Below are positions 36,901 through 42,939 of a stretch of DNA of 64,000 nucleotides, piece after piece. A program made the position numbers and the translations under genes. The notes beneath the pieces were generated by a model. That model did no database searches and was not told the DNA's origin. It saw only the letters and a list, made by a program, of their open reading frames with translations. The first letter of the stretch is position 1. Each line of letters opens with the position of its first letter. The stretch is from Heterobilharzia americana (taxonomy: Eukaryota > Platyhelminthes > Trematoda > Strigeidida > Schistosomatidae), in the NCBI GenBank assembly GCA_944470555.2, contig OX104130.1, forward strand, positions 78,559,160 to 78,623,159, given 5' to 3'.

Positions 36901-39229
36901 TGCTGACGAGTGCCAAAAAGCACTTCGTACCGATTGCCTCCAACCAACTAAAACAGTACACCTTCCTGTGTAACACATATTCTATAAGCTGGTCTGTTGA
37001 CTTGTTCCCTTTATCAAGTGATATACATGTATGGCAACTGAAACCCACATACACTATTAGGTTATGTTCTGCATTGTTCTGGTCAGATAACGCTGAATAT
37101 GGCTAGATAGCTTTATACACGTTACTACTTTTCTGTGAGTACCATATGAATAAAGAAAGAACAGCAGAAAAACTTTTAATACTTGGTGTTGTAAATCTAC
37201 AGAGTTGTTTCCAACAGTACCACTCTATTTCGCCCCATTAGATGTATTATATAGTGAGAAGAGTATTATTTACTGGGTAACTATTTGAACTGAATCTATT
37301 ACAATCATGGATGAGACTTTCATCTGAGGATGTGGAAGATGTTGGTCTTGTGTTCTCTGTCTACACATGTTTCATAACCAGACTTGGTGACACATCCTCA
37401 GCATTAATTTCTTAAAGAAGTGAAACATATTCAAAGGTTAGACAAATATGTAGGTGATTGTGGAGATTTGGAAATATTTCAAGTTGTTATTCATCGAAGA
37501 CTGACATCAGTTGGAGGAACAAAGGAAACCTGGGAGCAATGGACAGCTGTTTCGTCCTAGTACGGGACTCCTCAGCAGTGCGCACCCACGACCCCACCAG
37601 CAGGGATCGAACCCGCGACCTTCAGGTTCCGCGACCAGCGCGTTACCATTGAGCCACTGGGTCAGAATCCAATGCTCCATATTTCCAACTTGTGTTAGCT
37701 CACGATATAGCGCAAACCGCCACCTAATGTCATCGTTGAGTATTTGTCCTCATGGCCATCAGGCTTGACTCCACCGGTCACGACTTGTCATTGGAACTTT
37801 GGGAATACTTCTCGAAGCTAGTCACCAACGAGCACTAGTTCAATTAAATTTTGAGGGGACGAAACAGCTGTCCAGTGCTCCCAGGTTTCCTTTGTTCCTC
37901 CAACTGATGTCAGTCTTCGATGAATAACAACTTGAAATATGTAGGTGGTGTTTTTATTGACCATGAGTGGTGTCTAACTGTAAGTTAGTTAGTTGGTGAA
38001 GAGATTTTTATAACATCTTGACTTTAAATTACCCTCATTTGCTCTGATAGAGGTTCTTTGTTAGACTGATATTATGCTGCTTTTTGTTAACATCAGATTG
38101 TGCTTGATTATTGATTTTTTTTTGTTGAGCGGTGTGCATATGTTGATTAATGAAGGACTGTTTTCATTGTAAGTAGATTTTAGATTGTATCTATTGAAAT
38201 ATCATACCTCTAGAAATTCTCTTTCAGCTCTTGAACCTATTCTTTGAAGGATTGTCAAATTTCTTCAATCGAAATCTATGATTATGATTACATGAATGCA
38301 CCGAAAGTGAGTAGGCTATGTCAACTTGCTTTACTGATAACTGGTGTTTATGAATTCTTTGAATAATTTGATGGCTAGACTGATCAACTTAGTGATTTGA
38401 ATAATCTTTGCAGTATATTTTATATATATCACATTTGTTCAGCATTCCTTTGGTAACAAATGCTTTAGCTTCCATATCATGAAGTAGTCCGTTGGCAGTT
38501 TCTGAGACGTTTTTGATATAGAGTTAGAGTAACGTACTATATTGGATTCAAGATAAGTTCCTTATCATCTGTTTTACTGATAAACACGTTTTCACAAAGT
38601 AGAGAAGATAATAATTCCCTCTAAATACTTTGTACAAATAGTTTTCTGTTTTCTTCAATACATCATTGCTGCAATGTGTTTTACCTCCTGAGAATAGTGT
38701 TTGTAAACAACATTTCTGATGAACTATGAAATGATTCTGCACTCAGCATGCAGAACAAGATAAGGATTTTCAACACCAACTTCAGTCAAGTCAGTGCTTC
38801 TGTATGGATCAGAGACTTGGCGCGTCACGAAAGGGATTTCCAATAAACTACAGACATTCATCATCAACTGCTTACGCTGGCTCGCTACTGAAGATCAGAT
38901 GGATTGCCAGAAAGAATAAGCAACAAGGAGCTCTGGGAACGAACCAACCAAGAACCTATCAGTCAACAAATATGCAGGAGGAAGTGGAGATGGATTGGGC
39001 ATGCACTGAGAAGGCCGACTGAGGACATCACGCGTCAGGCCAGTCCCTCGAGTGGAATCCTCATGGGAAGCAACGAGTTGGACGTCCGAGGGTGACATGG
39101 AGGAGGTGGTGCGAGGAGGAAATGAGAGGTTGTGGGCTGTTGTGGAACCAGGTTCAAAAGATCTCAGAGAACAGAGGTCACTGTAGACGTGCTACTGAAG
39201 CCATATGTTCCACTAGAAACCCAAGGGAC

Positions 39230-39288
<59 letters not shown>

Positions 39289-41087
39289 TAAATGATTGCT
39301 ATTGTAGTTCAAACATCTTGGTTTCCATGCATATAAACAAACATGACTGAAGAAATTTGACAATCCTTCAAAGAATAGGTTCAAGAGCTGAAAAAGAATT
39401 TCTAGAGGCATGATATTTCAATAGATACAATCTAAAATCTACTTACAATGAAAACAGTCCTTCATTAATCAACATATGCACACCGCTCAACAAAAAAAAT
39501 CAATAATCAAGCACAATCTGATGTTAACAAAAAGCAGCATAATATCAGTCTAACAAAGAACCTCTATCAGAGCAAATGAGGGTAATTTAAAGTCAAGATG
39601 TTATAAAAATCTCTTCACCAACTAACTAACTTACAGTTAGACACCACTCATGGTCAATAAAAACACCACCTACATATTTCAAGTTGTTATTCATCGAAGA
39701 CTGACATCAGTTGGAGGAACAAAGGAAACCTGGGAGCACTGGACAGCTGTTTCGTCCTAGTACGGGACTCCTCAGCAGTGCGCACCCACGACCCCACCAG
39801 CAGGGATCGAACCCGCGACCTTCAGGTTCCGCGACCAGCGCGTTACCATTGAGCCACTGGGTCAGAATCCAATGCTCCATATTTCCAACTTGTGTTAGCT
39901 CACGATATAGCGCGAACCGCCACCTAATGTCATCGTTGAGTATTTGTCCTCATGGCCATCAGGCTTGACTCCACCGGTCACGACTTGTCATTGGAACTTT
40001 GGGAATACTTCTCGAAGCTAGTCACCAACGAGCACTAGTTCAATTAAATTTTGAGGGGACGAAACAGCTGTCCAGTGCTCCCAGGTTTCCTTTGTTCCTC
40101 CAACTGATGTCAGTCTTCGATGAATAACAACGTGAAATATTTCCAAATCTCCACAATCACCTACATATTTGTCTAACCTTTGAATATGTTTCACTTCTTT
40201 AAGAAATTAATGCTGAGGATGTGTCACCAAGCCTGGTTATAAAACATGTGTAGACAAAATATCAAAGCTCAGAGAAGACGATACCCATCGTCACAATCTG
40301 ATGTCTATATTGATATCAAGCTTCATGATTTTGTATCACGGATTTCATTGTGATGATTTGTAACCTAGTGACTAGTCGATTTGTCATAAAGTTTTACGTG
40401 AAGCCAATAGCTATATCGTTTCTATCATACATTTAGAACACACGATCAGTACAGTATGGGCGCCGAGACATCTGCCATATGCAGTAATAACGCAACACTA
40501 AGAAGATAACAACAGATGAGAATGTTAAATTCAGGATCGGTAAAGCAAGATAGGCCTTCATCAATCTGAAATCAGTGTGGAGGTCTACTGCACTACACTG
40601 GACTCAGCATAAAGAACGAGATCTAGATTTCTAACACTAATATCAGTCAAGTCAGTGCTTCAGTATGATGGTAGAGAGACTTGACGCGTTACGAAAAGCA
40701 TTTCCAACAAACTGCAAACATACATCATCAACAGGTGCAACATGCTCTCACTCAATACTGAAGATCAAATAAGCAACAAGGAATTCACTAGTAACAAACA
40801 ACCAAGAACTCATCGCTCAACAAATATGCAAACGAAGAAAGTGGAAATGGATTGGATTGGGTATACACTGATAAGACGGTTTGAGGACATCACGTACCTG
40901 ATCGTCGAGTGGAAGCCGAATGGGAAAAGACTAGTTGAACGTCCGAGGGTGATGTGAAGGAGATCGTTTGCGAAAGAAATGAAAGCTTGTGAGCAGTCTT
41001 GGATCCAGGTTAGGGAGACTGGAGAGAAGAGAGTGAAATAGAAACATGTCATTGAAGCCCTATGTTCCACTAGGAACCCAACGGACA

Positions 41088-41131
<44 letters not shown>

Positions 41132-41777
41132 GGCGACAGTAATGGAAGAGAGAATAGAAACAAAGTCAGAAGAGAGTTATTGAGGAATCAGTCTCAAAGA
41201 TACACTTCAAGAAGTATTCACTACTTTCACTGTACTTTCCAATAATAGAAGAAACAAGAAAGTCGCAGCATGTGCGCTAGTAGTTTCAATTCTGAGTTAT
41301 ATCTGCTTTCATCATAAGCCATTAAGTTGTATGATTTCTTACGGATCTCATGGAAGCTGTCTTCAGTAAGTAGAGTGTTTTACTTTTTTACAAGTTTTTA
41401 TTCTGTTTTAAGAATTTTAATTTCATACAAATTCTTCTCCTTTTTTTTTTCATCTTTTCTTCTATTGTCTAAATAATCAAGGGATTGGTTGTCTATTAAT
41501 GAATTGTATATTATTCATCAGTGGAGCAATTACAACAATAATGTTCACTTTAATGATGTATTGTACGTGTACTGAAACATCGAAAGCCTATCAAGCAACT
41601 CATTATACTATATTGAGTACTGCAGAACTTTTGGGAAAACTTATGTTTGGTACACTGGCTGCTTATCTTACAGATATTTGTGGATATGCTTTCGCCAATT
41701 TGATATTTTTAAGTTTATCTATACTTCCAGTACTATATGTGAATAAGTATTGTTTAGAATTTCAATTTTGTTCATGA
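27368..41777 (+). CDS. MFSD3: MFSD3-like major facilitator, four coding exons
   Basis: Multi-pass membrane transporter of the major facilitator superfamily, closest in motif order to animal MFSD3, whose substrate is not firmly known. Coding exons: 27368-27980, 30250-30544, 41192 to 41328/41358/41365, and 41482-41777. The start Met fits the family N-terminus (short lead, then LEGIPYG). Introns are 2.27 kb, 10.65 kb and about 0.12-0.15 kb. The split codons at exons 1/2 (G|GT) and 2/3 (AA|T) agree. At exons 3/4 the best donor (GTAAGT at 41366) leaves the wrong phase (see findings). The protein is about 446-457 residues against roughly 410 in vertebrates; part of the extra length is an acidic insert at the start of exon 2. 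AATAAA at 41827-41832 lies 50 bases after the stop. Introns 1 and 2 are heavily invaded by repeats. Confidence 0.88.
28290..29000 (+). mobile_element. RTE LINE 3' fragment in MFSD3 intron 1
   Basis: It carries a YADD region (TLEDLDFADDLCLMSRKLED near 28400-28460) and the C-terminal signature in 28525-28842: NTNSVKSVLLYGSETWRVTK, then NNKELWEQTNQEPVAQQICG and SKWRWIGHTLRRP. It ends with the GCCCTATGTTCCACTAG / AAACCCAAGGG tail and a short AAATAATAATGATG run. It is the same family as the 1409-4400, 38740 and 40540 copies. Frameshifted between the RT and C-terminal parts. Confidence 0.8.
29010..30240. other. MFSD3 intron 1, remaining sequence
   Basis: AT-rich with no frame or repeat that I can assign. 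A purine-rich run of GAAGAA units begins just before and continues into exon 2 (about 30265-30300). Confidence 0.5.
30250..30544 (+). CDS. MFSD3: MFSD3-like exon 2 (central loop and first helices of C half)
   Basis: The acceptor is TTTTGAG before 30250; an in-frame TGA lies just upstream, so the exon cannot start earlier. It opens with a charged stretch (ERE, K, five Glu in a row, then VERK), the cytoplasmic loop between the two six-helix halves. It then gives ALLLIYKLGEQGAMNMLPLM, the family's second-half signature, and GFWTGVLGQLASITGSASGH. The donor is AA|GTATGT. The long Glu run comes from GAA/GAG repeats and is unusual for this family. Confidence 0.88.
30835..31330 (+). repeat. tRNA-derived SINE copy and related fragment
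   Basis: A box-B-like GGTTCAAGTCCTATCGTG (about 31110) and the following CAATAACCACTCAGCACC..GTATTGAAGAG body resemble 44816-44930, where GCTGGTTCCCGTCCCGCTAT precedes AATCACCACCCAGTATCAA. The CTCAGATAGTCAAACTGATA stretch at about 30862 is the other end of the same unit and is also found near 44910. Degraded; boundaries are approximate. Confidence 0.45.
31490..32225 (+). mobile_element. SR2-like RTE LINE, C-terminal and 3' end
   Basis: The frame 31764-32030 reads IDEIVKLSQLRWFGHVLPTQ, GHRLPRVSWIRMEKGSGWPD and LPVWGLQDDRDQWLRILGDK, the SR2-like terminus. The preceding 31500-31760 holds the upstream part in broken frames. The 3' UTR follows (GGCAACTTTAGTCGATGCAG, GGTTCTACGTTGATTTTG). Lies in MFSD3 intron 2. 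Confidence 0.8.
32230..32825. other. MFSD3 intron 2, no assignable feature
   Basis: AT-rich sequence with no frame above background and no repeat partner that I can see in the window. Confidence 0.4.
32826..33080 (+). repeat. diverged copy of the hammerhead-bearing SINE
   Basis: It shows the order of the 33669 copy: TGACATCAGTTAGAGGAAC, then CCAGTGGCTCAATGGCAACG (box A), then GGGTTCGATCC (box B), then a ruined hammerhead near 32966 (CTAAGGT core, GAAA kept, GTTC where GTC is expected). Substitutions are spread through the copy, so it is older than the other three. Confidence 0.7.
33643..34087 (+). repeat. hammerhead-bearing SINE with 13-bp flanking repeats
   Basis: The unit 33669-34074 (406 bp) is bounded by AAAACTATGTTCT: two tandem copies on the left (33643-33655, 33656-33668) and one on the right (34075-34087). 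This is a 13-bp target duplication with an extra copy. Inside, about 180 bases of lead are followed by a tRNA-like pol III head (box A TGGCTCAATGG near 33858, box B GGTTCGATCC at 33901), the hammerhead at 33933-33978, and a tail with CTGATGTCAGTCTTCGATG. The element starts AATTGAACTAGTGCTCG and ends CCCCTCAAAATTTAATT. It lies in MFSD3 intron 2, sense to the gene. Confidence 0.8.
33933..33978 (+). ncRNA. hammerhead ribozyme, near-canonical (GAGA variant)
   Basis: Stem I GCACTG opposite CATTGC (one mismatch), core CTGAGGA, stem II GTCC/GGAC with a 7-nt loop, GAGA in place of GAAA, a minimal stem III, and a GTC cleavage triplet. The change in GAGA is at an invariant A, so this copy is probably poor or inactive. 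It lies directly downstream of the pol III head. Confidence 0.75.
34076..34870 (+). mobile_element. SR2-like RTE LINE fragment, twin of 41860-42930
   Basis: From about 34080 it reads as the post-YADD region (a GEDTEKN-like start), with TCTCCAACCACTCCCAGTTT at 34207. It then runs nearly base-for-base with 42068-42490: TTGAATACGTCTTAACGGGC, GCTGATGAAATCTCTTCTCG and so on. The C-terminus is broken near 34680-34720, and the 3' UTR signature appears near 34735-34860. All frames are interrupted. Lies in MFSD3 intron 2. Confidence 0.75.
35200..35290 (+). repeat. Sm-alpha-type repeat fragment (hammerhead part)
   Basis: The flanks ACAACATCACTCACTG and GATTCCACTGCTAG are shared with 35800-35885, but here the pol III head is missing upstream. 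Confidence 0.6.
35221..35265 (+). ncRNA. hammerhead ribozyme, Sm-alpha type, mutated
   Basis: Stem I ATCCAG pairs with TTGGAT (one G-U), core CTGACGA is canonical, and stem II GTCC/GGAC is intact. The following GAAA reads AAAA and the cleavage triplet is ATT. The G12 change should abolish activity. Confidence 0.7.
35735..35885 (+). repeat. Sm-alpha-type SINE with pol III head and hammerhead
   Basis: A box-A-like GACCTAGTGGATAGCGC (about 35737) and box-B-like GGATCCGAGTCTC (about 35777) precede CAACATCACTCACTGGGG and the hammerhead at 35824-35869, ending GATTCCACTGCTAG. This order is the published structure of the schistosome Sm-alpha repeat as I know it (tRNA-like promoter plus hammerhead). 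The copy is complete but diverged. Confidence 0.7.
35824..35869 (+). ncRNA. hammerhead ribozyme, Sm-alpha type
   Basis: Stem I ATCCAT opposite CTGGAT (closing pair lost), core CTGACGA and GAAA canonical, and an ATC cleavage triplet that satisfies the NUH rule. Stem II is weak (GTCC against GAAC) and stem III imperfect. The core is the best preserved of the four Sm-alpha-type copies here, but folding is doubtful. Confidence 0.7.
35890..36790. other. MFSD3 intron 2, no assignable feature
   Basis: AT-rich with no recognisable coding or repeat. Confidence 0.35.
36796..36935 (+). repeat. tRNA-like SINE head with a second hammerhead-like relic
   Basis: A strongly tRNA-like head runs 36796-36868: TAGCCCAGTGGTAAAGTC (box A type) and GGGTTCGAATCTC (box B type) at tRNA-like spacing. 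About 40 bases later come CTGACGA, a GTGC/GCAC stem with a CAAAAA loop, and then TTCG instead of GAAA (about 36903-36928). That resembles a hammerhead core that has lost its second conserved segment. The head differs in sequence from the other SINEs, so this looks like a third pol III/hammerhead family. It does not fold as a functional tRNA. Confidence 0.5.
37444..37947 (-). repeat. hammerhead-bearing SINE block with fold-back end (left arm)
   Basis: The block 37457-37934 is bounded by 13-bp repeats AAATATGTAGGTG (37444-37456 and 37935-37947). Read on the - strand it has the pol III head (box B complement GGATCGAACC at about 37605, box A complement CCATTGAGCCA), then the hammerhead at 37581-37536, then the tail. 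An extra ~80-base copy of the tail with part of the hammerhead is appended in reverse (37857-37940), giving the block its own terminal inverted repeats. The + strand frames here are not genes. Confidence 0.8.
37536..37581 (-). ncRNA. hammerhead ribozyme with intact core
   Basis: On the - strand: core CTGAGGA, stem II GTCC/GGAC with a 7-nt loop, GAAA, minimal stem III around AGCT, and a GTC cleavage triplet, all canonical. Stem I GCACTG faces CATTGC, with one internal mismatch. Apart from that base it equals the copy at 39736-39781. Confidence 0.8.
38740..39230 (+). mobile_element. RTE LINE 3' fragment in the palindrome spacer
   Basis: Carries the C-terminal signature over several frames: SNKELWERTNQEPISQQICR, then RKWRWIGHALRRP. 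It ends GCCATATGTTCCACTAG, AAACCCAAGGG and then the TAA repeat. It is the same 5'-truncated form as at 28540-29000 and lies between the palindrome arms, inside neither. Confidence 0.8.
39230..39287 (+). repeat. (TAA)n microsatellite
   Basis: About 19 perfect TAA/AAT units forming the 3' tail of the LINE fragment just upstream. The long Tyr and Asn runs in the frames here are products of this repeat, not protein. Confidence 0.95.
39681..40158 (-). repeat. hammerhead-bearing SINE block (right arm)
   Basis: Same 478-bp block as in the left arm. Because the arm is inverted, the block's interior should read in reverse; instead 39757-40057 reads in the same direction as 37557-37857, at a constant offset of 2,200. 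The fold-back ends and the CACCTACATATTT flanks do follow the inversion. Confidence 0.8.
39736..39781 (-). ncRNA. hammerhead ribozyme, type I, fully canonical
   Basis: Read on the - strand: stem I GCACTG pairs perfectly with CAGTGC (6 bp). The core CTGAGGA fits CUGANGA. Stem II GTCC/GGAC has loop CGTACTA. GAAA is present. Stem III is two pairs (A-U, C-G) closed by the loop AGCT, and the cleavage triplet is GTC. Such a short stem III is typical of Sm-alpha hammerheads. It lies about 15-30 bases downstream of the SINE's box B. No element of the ribozyme is missing, so co-transcriptional self-cleavage is plausible but untested. Confidence 0.88.
40540..41088 (+). mobile_element. RTE LINE 3' fragment just upstream of MFSD3 exon 3
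   Basis: A diverged copy of the NKELWE family end: SNKEFTSNKQPRTHRSTNMQ replaces the usual motif, with several frameshifts. It then has GCCCTATGTTCCACTAGG and AACCCAACGG before the TAA repeat. More decayed than the 28290 and 38740 copies. Confidence 0.7.
41089..41131 (+). repeat. (TAA)n microsatellite
   Basis: About 14 TAA/AAT units forming the tail of the LINE copy upstream, only about 60 bases before the MFSD3 exon 3 acceptor. Confidence 0.95.
41192..41365 (+). CDS. MFSD3: MFSD3-like exon 3
   Basis: The acceptor AATCAG before 41192 supplies the single base that completes the codon left by exon 2. The frame reads LKDTLQEVFTTFTVLSN and then the hydrophobic VAACALVVSILSYICF, expected for a helix in the C-terminal half. 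It closes at GSHGSCL before a strong donor GTAAGT at 41366. A weaker GTATGA at 41329 or GTCTTC at 41359 would give the phase exon 4 needs. The exon starts about 60 bases after a TAA repeat and LINE tail. Confidence 0.75.
41482..41777 (+). CDS. MFSD3: MFSD3-like exon 4 (C-terminal helices)
   Basis: This terminal exon carries the family C-terminal block: FTLMMYCTCTETSKAYQATH, then YTILSTAELLGKLMFGTLAA and LIFLSLSILPVLYVNKY, ending in TGA at 41775-41777. QATHY and ELLGKL..GTLA are the most conserved part of the family and make the identification secure. The acceptor at 480-481 (TCAAG) is the natural one; an alternative acceptor TTCATCAG before 41522 would fit the exon 3 donor phase but drops 13 residues of a helix. 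Confidence 0.85.
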
Positions 41778-41826
41778 ATTATTACTATACAACACATAGT
41801 AAATAAGCTGTATGATTTATTTTCTT

Positions 41827-41832
41827 AATAAA
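41827..41832 (+). terminator. polyadenylation signal of the MFSD3-like gene
   Basis: AATAAA 50 bases after the TGA stop, in an AT-rich context. A LINE copy begins within about 30 bases after it. Confidence 0.6.
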
Positions 41833-41854
41833 TTCATAATTCCCGTTGGAATAT

Positions 41855-42930
41855 CAAAAAACAGGCTATACAACAAAGGGGACTCGCTTCAATGAATTTA
41901 TTCTTGAAGTGTACCTTTATACATATATAAAGGGGGGTGGCGATATTGTCGTGCTAGATGAAGACGCTTTTAAAATACAAGATCTTGTGGACGCGTTTAA
42001 GAGAAATCTGTATGTGTTTGGCATCCGTTTCTCTGGCATCTGTTAAATGCAAGATGATGCTTCAGGGCTGGTCTCCAACCACTCCCAGTTTGATGATAGT
42101 GAGTGAAGGTGTGGAATGTATCAACCACTTCACTTACATAAGGAGTTGAATACGTCTTAACGGGCTAGTTGCTGATGAAATCTCTTCTCGAATACAGAAG
42201 GTCCGTTTGTCATTTGCCAACTTGTATCATCTGTGTCGCCGACTGCTGAGATATCCAACTATGTATTGAAGGACGAGTATAGTGCACTATAGTCCGTTGT
42301 GTCTTGTTATACACGCGTGAGACATGGCTGCTAAAAGTAGGAGAGATGAAGTGAATTACGGAGTTTTGGTCAAAGATGTGTTTGCGGTAATTTTTGTGTT
42401 TGTTGGAATGAGCATGTGAGGAATATTGATGTGAGGTGAAGGGTAATTAGGGAAGATAAGCAAGTCGATTGATGTGATTATGAACTTGTATCAACTGAGA
42501 TGGTTTGAACATGTACTGCACATGTTGGACCGACTCCTACTGCAGGAAGGTTGGAAGAGAGTTTAGGGTGACCGAACCAAGACGTTTCACCAGTCGACAA
42601 AGCGTCTTACACTTTGTCGGACACCAATGTAGAGATGTTAACTGGATGGTTGGGGTCCCAGTGAGGAAAGGAATCAGTGGTTGAGGACACTTGGTGACAT
42701 GGTTGAAAATCGGTGACAATGACGGAGATGTATTTAGTCATTGACCGTCTTCTAAAGCTTCAATATTTACATTAACTGTTATCTTCAAATTGTTTATTCT
42801 CTCACACAACTTTATCTAATCTGATATCACTGTTTCTGTATCCACCTGTTCTTTGTGTACTACTGCGGAGTGGGCAACTTGAGCCGATGCCTTTAGGTGA
42901 TAGTTTCTACGTTGATTTTCCCAATCAATC
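41855..42930 (+). mobile_element. SR2-like RTE LINE fragment, YADD-distal half
   Basis: 41846-42046 carries the segment after the YADD box (VLDEDAFKIQDLVDAFKRNL, YVFGIRFSGIC). 42068-42490 matches 34207-34625 almost exactly. The C-terminal region then continues (about 42500-42720) and the 3' UTR follows (TATCCACCTGTTCTTTGTG, TTCTACGTTGATTTTCC). It starts immediately downstream of the MFSD3 poly(A) signal. Frames are interrupted throughout. Confidence 0.8.
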
Positions 42931-42939
42931 ATTCACAAA

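Larger units (their letters stand above)
37358..38267 (+). repeat. left arm of a ~910-bp inverted repeat (palindrome)
   Basis: Pairs with 39348-40256; paired positions sum to about 77,614 throughout. The outer end begins TGTCTACACATGTTTCATAA and the inner end is GGATTGTCAAATTTCTTCA. Arms appear to differ at few positions by eye. Each arm contains one SINE block (here 37457-37934) whose interior does not follow the inversion (see findings). The spacer is 1,080 bp. The whole structure is in MFSD3 intron 2. Confidence 0.85.
39348..40256 (-). repeat. right arm of the ~910-bp inverted repeat
   Basis: Reverse complement of 37358-38267 outside the SINE block. It begins TGAAGAAATTTGACAATCC and ends ACATGTGTAGACA. 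Visible differences from the left arm are single substitutions or one-base indels (AAAAAGAATTTC against GAAATTCTCTTT), suggesting a fairly recent duplication or ongoing gene conversion. Confidence 0.85.

Noticed and set aside
37511..37768. 85-codon frame repeated at 37511 (+), 39711 (+) and 33746 (-) with almost identical product
   Set aside because: It is the reverse complement of the SINE with tRNA head and hammerhead; the recurrence reflects repeat copies, not a conserved protein.
39229..39411. Poly-Tyr and poly-Asn frames at 39132-39411 and 40810-41163
   Set aside because: Translation of the TAA microsatellites and LINE tails.
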